Source: Hymenoscyphus infarciens (Eukaryota; Ascomycota; Leotiomycetes; Helotiales; Helotiaceae). Taken from it: a stretch of DNA of 64,000 bases. The stretch lies in contig LLCB01000028.1 of assembly GCA_001414345.1 (NCBI GenBank), positions 248,001 to 312,000 of the forward strand, given 5' to 3'. The notes under the pieces were generated by a model. That model was given only the letters and a program-made list of their open reading frames with translations. It was not told the origin of the DNA and searched no databases. Both the position numbers and the translations under genes were made by a program. This document shows, piece by piece, positions 59,590 through 64,000 of this stretch. Positions within the stretch are counted from its first letter, which is position 1. Each line of letters starts with the position of its first letter.

Positions 59590-60235
59590 TTAACACAAAT
59601 ACCCCATTTTCTTTTTAGAAATCGTAACATAAATACCATTATTTTTAGACCTTTTTAGTAAAGTTACCCCTCTTTTTTATATTTATTTATTTAATACTGA
59701 TTTTAGTACTAAGTAAATGAATGTCAGAAAGGGGGTAGTTCTAGTAAGAAAAAAGAGAGTATTTGTCGCTTTTGAAAGTAGTAGTATTTATATTAGTAGA
59801 TATTTAGTGAATAAAGGTCTATCTAGAGTAATAAACTAGGAGTGAATTAAGCCTCGAATATAGCCTATAGATAAAGTGACTTTGCCTAATTCTTCAAAGT
59901 GTTCTAATAAGCTACTACGAAGTTGTTTTACGAAGTAGGAAGTTAGTAGATTTACTTCTTTTAATACTTTCTTAGTATACTAGTATATATAAATATATAA
60001 AGTGTTGAAATTTCTAGACTGACGTAAATGCTACTAACTATTAACAGAGCTGCTACTGATATAAATACTACTATTCCTAATAGAACTACTCTCTCTTTCT
60101 AGTATTTATTTATTTAGTACTAAACTTAGTATTAAATAAATAAATATAAAAAAGAGAGGAACCTCTATTAAAAAGGTCTAAAAATAGTAGTATTTATGTT
60201 ACGATTTCTTAAAATAAGAGTATTTATATTAGTTA
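59590..60235. mobile_element. Foldback element of about 640 bp
   Basis: Imperfect inverted arms of about 140 bp (about 59590-59740 and 60095-60235) share blocks such as AAATCGTAACATAAATAC, TTTTTAGACC and TATTTATTTATTTAATACT in opposite orientation. The arms themselves contain small palindromes. The interior is AT-rich with no open frame. It looks like a decayed non-autonomous element, flanked on the right by more AT-rich sequence to about 60,350. Confidence 0.65.
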
Positions 60236-60905
60236 CTAATATTTTATTTAGATTACTATGAATCTATATTTAAATATAGAAAAGTACTTAGTAGTACTTA
60301 AATTTTTTTTTTTTTTTGGAAATCTTTATTTAGATCTAATATCTTAGTAAATAACTCTATCTCGCTAGTAATAAAAGTCAAAGATTTTCAGCTGTGAATA
60401 CTTAAGAACTTTAATGACTTTTGAGAACCTGTTGGAAAATGATAATATTTTGTCGATAGCTACAATGTTAAGCTATATGCTCCGTGGACTCGTCACCTAA
60501 GGAATAGAATAGCTATGTTCACTAGAGGGACTAATTTTTCCACTTCCTTACGCTACAATGTGCTATAAGAATTGACATACATATTATCAGTGTTTAGGTT
60601 ACGAGGCTCTCTATGTCTAGGCTCTTGAATAATCGCTATAGTTGGTATAGCGGTGTTAAGAGGTGTACTACAATATATGATTGAAAATAGGAGAGGGCTA
60701 GTTGATCACCCGTCACACTCTCGTAGAAACCGAAAGATTTAGGACAAGGACCGATTTTCACGACTTTAGTTTTTTTTTGTGGTGTATGAAGTTCCTCGCC
60801 GTTACTCGCCAGGAACCCACAACCACCTCGCTTACAAAGCCTAAAAACCATCTCAAAAAGAACGCCACTCGAATGGGACATAGTGCAAAAAAATCAAAAG
60901 AGAAA

Positions 60906-61003
60906 GGTCCATCCGGGATTCGAACCCGGGTCCCAGGTAGATGTGCGAAGAACCAGAAGCTCTCTTCAAAAACCCATGTGCTAACCGACTACACTAATCG
61001 ACC
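60906..61003 (-). tRNA. tRNA-Gln (anticodon UUG) with a 26-nt intron
   Basis: The 98-nt gene folds into a cloverleaf once a 26-nt intron after position 37 is removed. The D stem GTGT/GCAC has loop AGTCGGTTA. The anticodon stem TGGGT/ACCTG has two G-U pairs and the loop TTTTGA-T gives anticodon TTG. The T arm is CCGGG-TTCGAAT-CCCGG. The acceptor GGTCGAT/ATGGACC has one G-G mismatch at 5-68. The variable loop is short (GGAC). The intron lies at the standard nuclear position, so splicing by the tRNA endonuclease is expected. Internal A and B boxes are intact. Confidence 0.88.
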
Positions 61004-62064
61004 ATTTGCTGGTTGTTTTTGACACCTTGTTCCTATTTGTATATTTACTGCAGAGCAGCTAAGAGGGTGGGGTAAAAATATCCGCAAGCCGCTGTTAGCC
61101 GGATTTTGCCGAGGAGCATCAGAGATGATATGATAAAACCCCAAAGCTGTATGTTAGGTTAAAAAAACATGCTGCGTATCTATTTGTATTTTTGTTCTAT
61201 TCTTACTGTTCTATTTTTACGAATAGGTGTTGTCAATTATCCCGCTGCGGTTTAGTGGAATTCCCGAAAGCTTAACCAAGGTGGACAAAATAAGTAGCAC
61301 TATTACGCCAGATGCAACTCGACATCAAGGAGAGGAAAACTCTCAACACATATGTGAGATGTTAATAAGCTTCCTGTCCATCTACGCATATTTTTGTTCT
61401 ATTTTTACAATTAGTTGTCTTGTCGTGGTTTTACAACGACCGCCAGTATATGCTAGTAGGAAGAGAAGTTTGCTTTGGTAATTTGCGATTTGCTACGAGG
61501 TTGTTTTTAGAAGTTTGGTTCGTTGAGAATTCCGTAGGTGCCGGAGCCCAGTTACTTAGAGAAGGATGTAAGCTGCTGTATGAGTTTCTTGATAGGTTAT
61601 GATAAGTTGGATTTGATGAGGAAGACTGTTACCTGTCTCGTCGAGACTTCATAGGTTTCACAAGAGGGGTATGTGAATTGAGTGAAGTCTTCATCAGGGT
61701 GCCTTACAAGCGTACCTACCCCAAAACCACTTGCATACTTCCCCGCAAAGCCCTCCCCACTAAAAACATCGACATGCAACATATTTCTCCAACCTCCATC
61801 AGATGTTTCACCCAAGCTGTCGGGTTAGAAAATGGCATTTTAATTTGTCGAGTAGCTTTGTGCGGTGTCTGTTTTGGATTTTAATGTGGGTGAGAGGCGT
61901 GATGAGGCCTGTGGTTTAGGGGGTGTGGAGTTCGTTAGTGCTTACTTTTTGGCCTTAGTGTCTGTGTGGTTGATTTTGTGGGGTTGTTGGGAAGGGATTT
62001 TGGGAATTAGGAGCTGTTTTTGTTTATGATATTTTTATATTGTATTGCAATGAGCCACTTCGCA
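61004..62064. other. Intergenic with one coding-like exon
   Basis: Most of the stretch shows nothing. The exon-like segment at 61815-61552 (minus) is listed separately. Confidence 0.45.
61552..61815 (-). CDS. Possible small intron-containing gene or fragment
   Basis: A minus-strand exon reads GETSDGGWRNMLHVDVFSGE, then GFAGKYASGFGVGTLVRHPD and FTYPSCETYEVSTR. It is bordered by a good acceptor (CTAACCCGACAG near 61816) and a donor (GTAACA near 61635), after which CAG joins QLTSFSK and a stop at 61552. The upstream exon could end at a GTAAGC near 61945, but no in-frame ATG is present there, so the start is missing. It may be a short secreted or remnant protein; the plus-strand frame 61678-61884 is an alternative reading. 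I do not recognise the family. Confidence 0.25.
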
Positions 62065-62910
62065 TTATTCGGTAATAGTGAACACAGCTCCCTCATCCTG
62101 ACTCTCGTTAACTATAGCTAAACCAGACTTAGGTTCTCCAAAGATCCACCCTTCCGAACGCAGTTTCTTAATTACAGGTCTCTGCTCACCCTCAATGGCG
62201 CTTCGAGAACTTAGATGATTTACATCATGTAAATCAACAAAGTCCTTCAGTCTTTGCGTAACCGGCTCCGTCGCATCTTCGCCCACTATGCGGTCAAAAG
62301 AAAGGTCGTTAGGTAAACTCCAACGAGCAACTTTTTTCTTTATCCCTTCTTCCTCCTCAAGAGACCCAAATGCCCACCAACGGATTCCCAGATCGCTGGG
62401 CTCAACCTTGTATGCATCACCAGGCCGAAAGAGCCGAAGCAACTTGTCTTCTACTGTTTCATCTTTATCTCCTAGGCGCTGCATAAGCCTTGCCGGGCTG
62501 AGCTCCCAGACGATTTCCGCGTAACCCTGTCCCATGGCCACAAAGGTAAATCCAGCTTCTTCTCCTCGCTGTAGCAAGTCTGGATCGCCTGATATACGAG
62601 TGAAGGTGATGCGCCCACCGGGTTGCAGCGGTAAATCTGGGGTTGGACATTGAGCATTGTGATTTAGGGCGAAATCATAGCGTGGATGCGGAATGCGTCT
62701 TCAGATGGGGTCGTGTCCAGACATGAGTACTTTGTGAGAATGGTGACTGCACGATCAGGAAACGGCGACGCAATTTGCTTGACCGTAGCAATGATCTTAA
62801 AAGGCTCAGACGGGGATGCATCGCGGATGGAGAGGGCGTGTGGGGAACTGGTGCGGAGTTTAAACGAGAGCTGGACTTTTTGCCGGTCTTGTTGTTCCTC
62901 GTGGTTTGCC
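62065..62910 (-). CDS. Uncharacterised protein, possible frameshift near 62,700
   Basis: The first part begins MANHEEQQDRQKVQLSFKLR and reads SEPFKIIATVKQIASPFPD, then AVTILTKYSCLDTTPSEDAF. The second part reads QCPTPDLPLQPGGRITFTRI, then EEAGFTFVAMGQGYAEIVWE, LGIRWWAFGSLEEEEGIKKK and ends GEPKSGLAIVNESQDEGAVF. The two parts are in different frames, overlapping at about 62,650-62,720. A frame change near 62,700 would keep the most protein; alternatively a 76-bp intron (GTCTGG...CCCCAG) joins them but drops about 30 residues. The layout resembles small fungal cytosolic proteins of unknown role found in large paralogous families. No signal peptide, membrane segment or catalytic motif is visible. 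Confidence 0.5.
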
Positions 62911-63700
62911 ATTTTTGCTTGATTGCGTTGATATCTCGTTGTTCGTGTGTTTGACAGAGGAGTAATCTAGGATACAGTAGATGGTTCTATAGAAGAGTGA
63001 GGGGACTATAAGCTACACGTTGTTTAAGTTCCAATAACGATGATGTCGTTTAGGGTCATGTTAATCGAGGCGCTTTTGAAAGAATTTATGTCACGTTCGT
63101 TGAGAAGATCCTGCAGACTTTTGATATAATATGTCCCTGTGAGAGTGACGCAACCAACTTTCTCCATTGGCTGAGAAAAGCAAGTGCATTTGTTGGTAAA
63201 CACGGGAAGTTTCCTGTGGTGGGCGAGTGCAGATGCGCGCGGTGTGTAGTGCTCGGCTAAAATGGATTTCCCAATGAGAATCTAATTAAGAGAACGAGAC
63301 CCGCTTTTCTCTTCCTTAGCGCTTGCTAGAGAAACTGTATTGGATGTCCAACATTGATCAATAGATTTGGTAAGAATATATAGCCACGTTTTACGAATTA
63401 TGGCTTCCAGGCCCTCTGCCTCTAAATTGCGGCTGATCTCTTGGATTTCTCCCTGCGAGGGTTGATTCTATGGGTTATTGGCTTCGGGCGCTGTGATGGA
63501 GCCGGTCTAGCGACTTACTAGCAGGAAATCAGCCTACTTCTCTGCGGGTCATACCAACTTCGACCTATATGTGGTCAGTTTGATCACGTACGACGCTTCA
63601 CCCTTTTCTGCTAAGCCTAAGCGAGTCAGCAGAAAAGAAGAAAACAAGTTATAAACATCTTTCAATCATAAAAGCTGGAAAGGTTAGGATAATTTTGGTG
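62911..63700. other. Intergenic right flank
   Basis: Upstream of the previous gene. No open frame of note, repeat or RNA gene seen. Confidence 0.5.
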
Positions 63701-64000
63701 CCAGTTGGTAGCTGTCCCTCCCTATTTGGACTATCCATAGTAGTAGCCTAGAGTAATACTCGAAATAGATAGAGAAGTCCTAGCAAAAGGCAGTATAGTA
63801 GAAAGTTCAACTATCGTAGTTTTAGCGTAGTTTTTAGATCCTAAAACTATATATAGTTTTAGGAGTATTAGTAGAACTATCTAATAAAAGAGTAAAACTA
63901 ACTACGTAAACTATCGTAGTTTTAGAAAACTATTATTAAAATAAGCAATTTCTATATTTAATTTAAATCAACGCTTAAAGTACTTATAATTAACTTATCT
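63701..64000. repeat. Start of an AT-rich, palindrome-bearing repeat island
   Basis: TA-rich sequence poor in CpA and TpG extends to the window end. ACTATCGTAGTTTTAG appears at about 63811 and again near 63909, and CCTAAAACTATATATAGTTT begins a perfect palindrome near 63839-63863. It is probably the edge of a RIP-affected element continuing outside the window. Confidence 0.6.

Overview
The window reads as nuclear DNA of a filamentous ascomycete (Pezizomycotina, most likely a leotiomycete such as Helotiales; the class is an inference). The support is short GT-AG introns of about 45-60 bp with CTAAC/CTGAC branch sites, a Zn2Cys6 regulator, a secreted DUF3455 protein, a GH16 glucanase, and AT-rich islands almost devoid of CpA and TpG, which is the mark of repeat-induced point mutation (RIP).

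The window has two compartments. The left part (about 1-17,300) is gene-poor. It holds a Ser/Thr/Pro-rich GPI-type surface protein (2345-1476), a six-exon Zn2Cys6 transcription factor (5014-3460), a 251-bp inverted-repeat element, a 3-kb RIP-mutated island (about 6430-9420), a 440-bp hairpin element and a decayed short-chain dehydrogenase. The right part (17,360-62,910) carries conserved housekeeping genes: dcp1 (mRNA decapping), vps3 (CORVET tether), mis12/mtw1 (kinetochore), coy1/CASP (Golgi), an ELYS-like pore-assembly protein diverging from smc4 (condensin), a mitochondrial-type PPR protein, and lsm4. Between them lie secreted or surface functions: DUF3455, GH16, an S33 tripeptidyl-peptidase-like hydrolase, and a His/Pro-rich single-pass membrane protein. 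One intron-containing tRNA-Gln(UUG) lies near 61 kb.

Exon structures were worked out by hand by matching splice sites to reading phase. dcp1, vps3, mis12, DUF3455, coy1, ELYS-like, smc4, S33, lsm4, GH16 and the His/Pro-rich gene all close to whole codon numbers. Two introns (in GH16 and in the regulator) use GC-AG borders with the donor GCAAGT. lsm4 has a first coding exon consisting only of ATG. Two loci need a frame change to read through: an unidentified gene at 49273-47764, beside an inverted-repeat element, and an uncharacterised gene at 62910-62065.

There is no phage-like, CRISPR-like or defence-island system, and no obvious secondary-metabolite cluster. The most open items are a 15-bp motif repeated four times between the convergent smc4 and PPR genes, the His/Pro-rich membrane protein, and the unidentified multi-exon gene next to GH16. 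All homology statements come from motif recognition, not from database searches.
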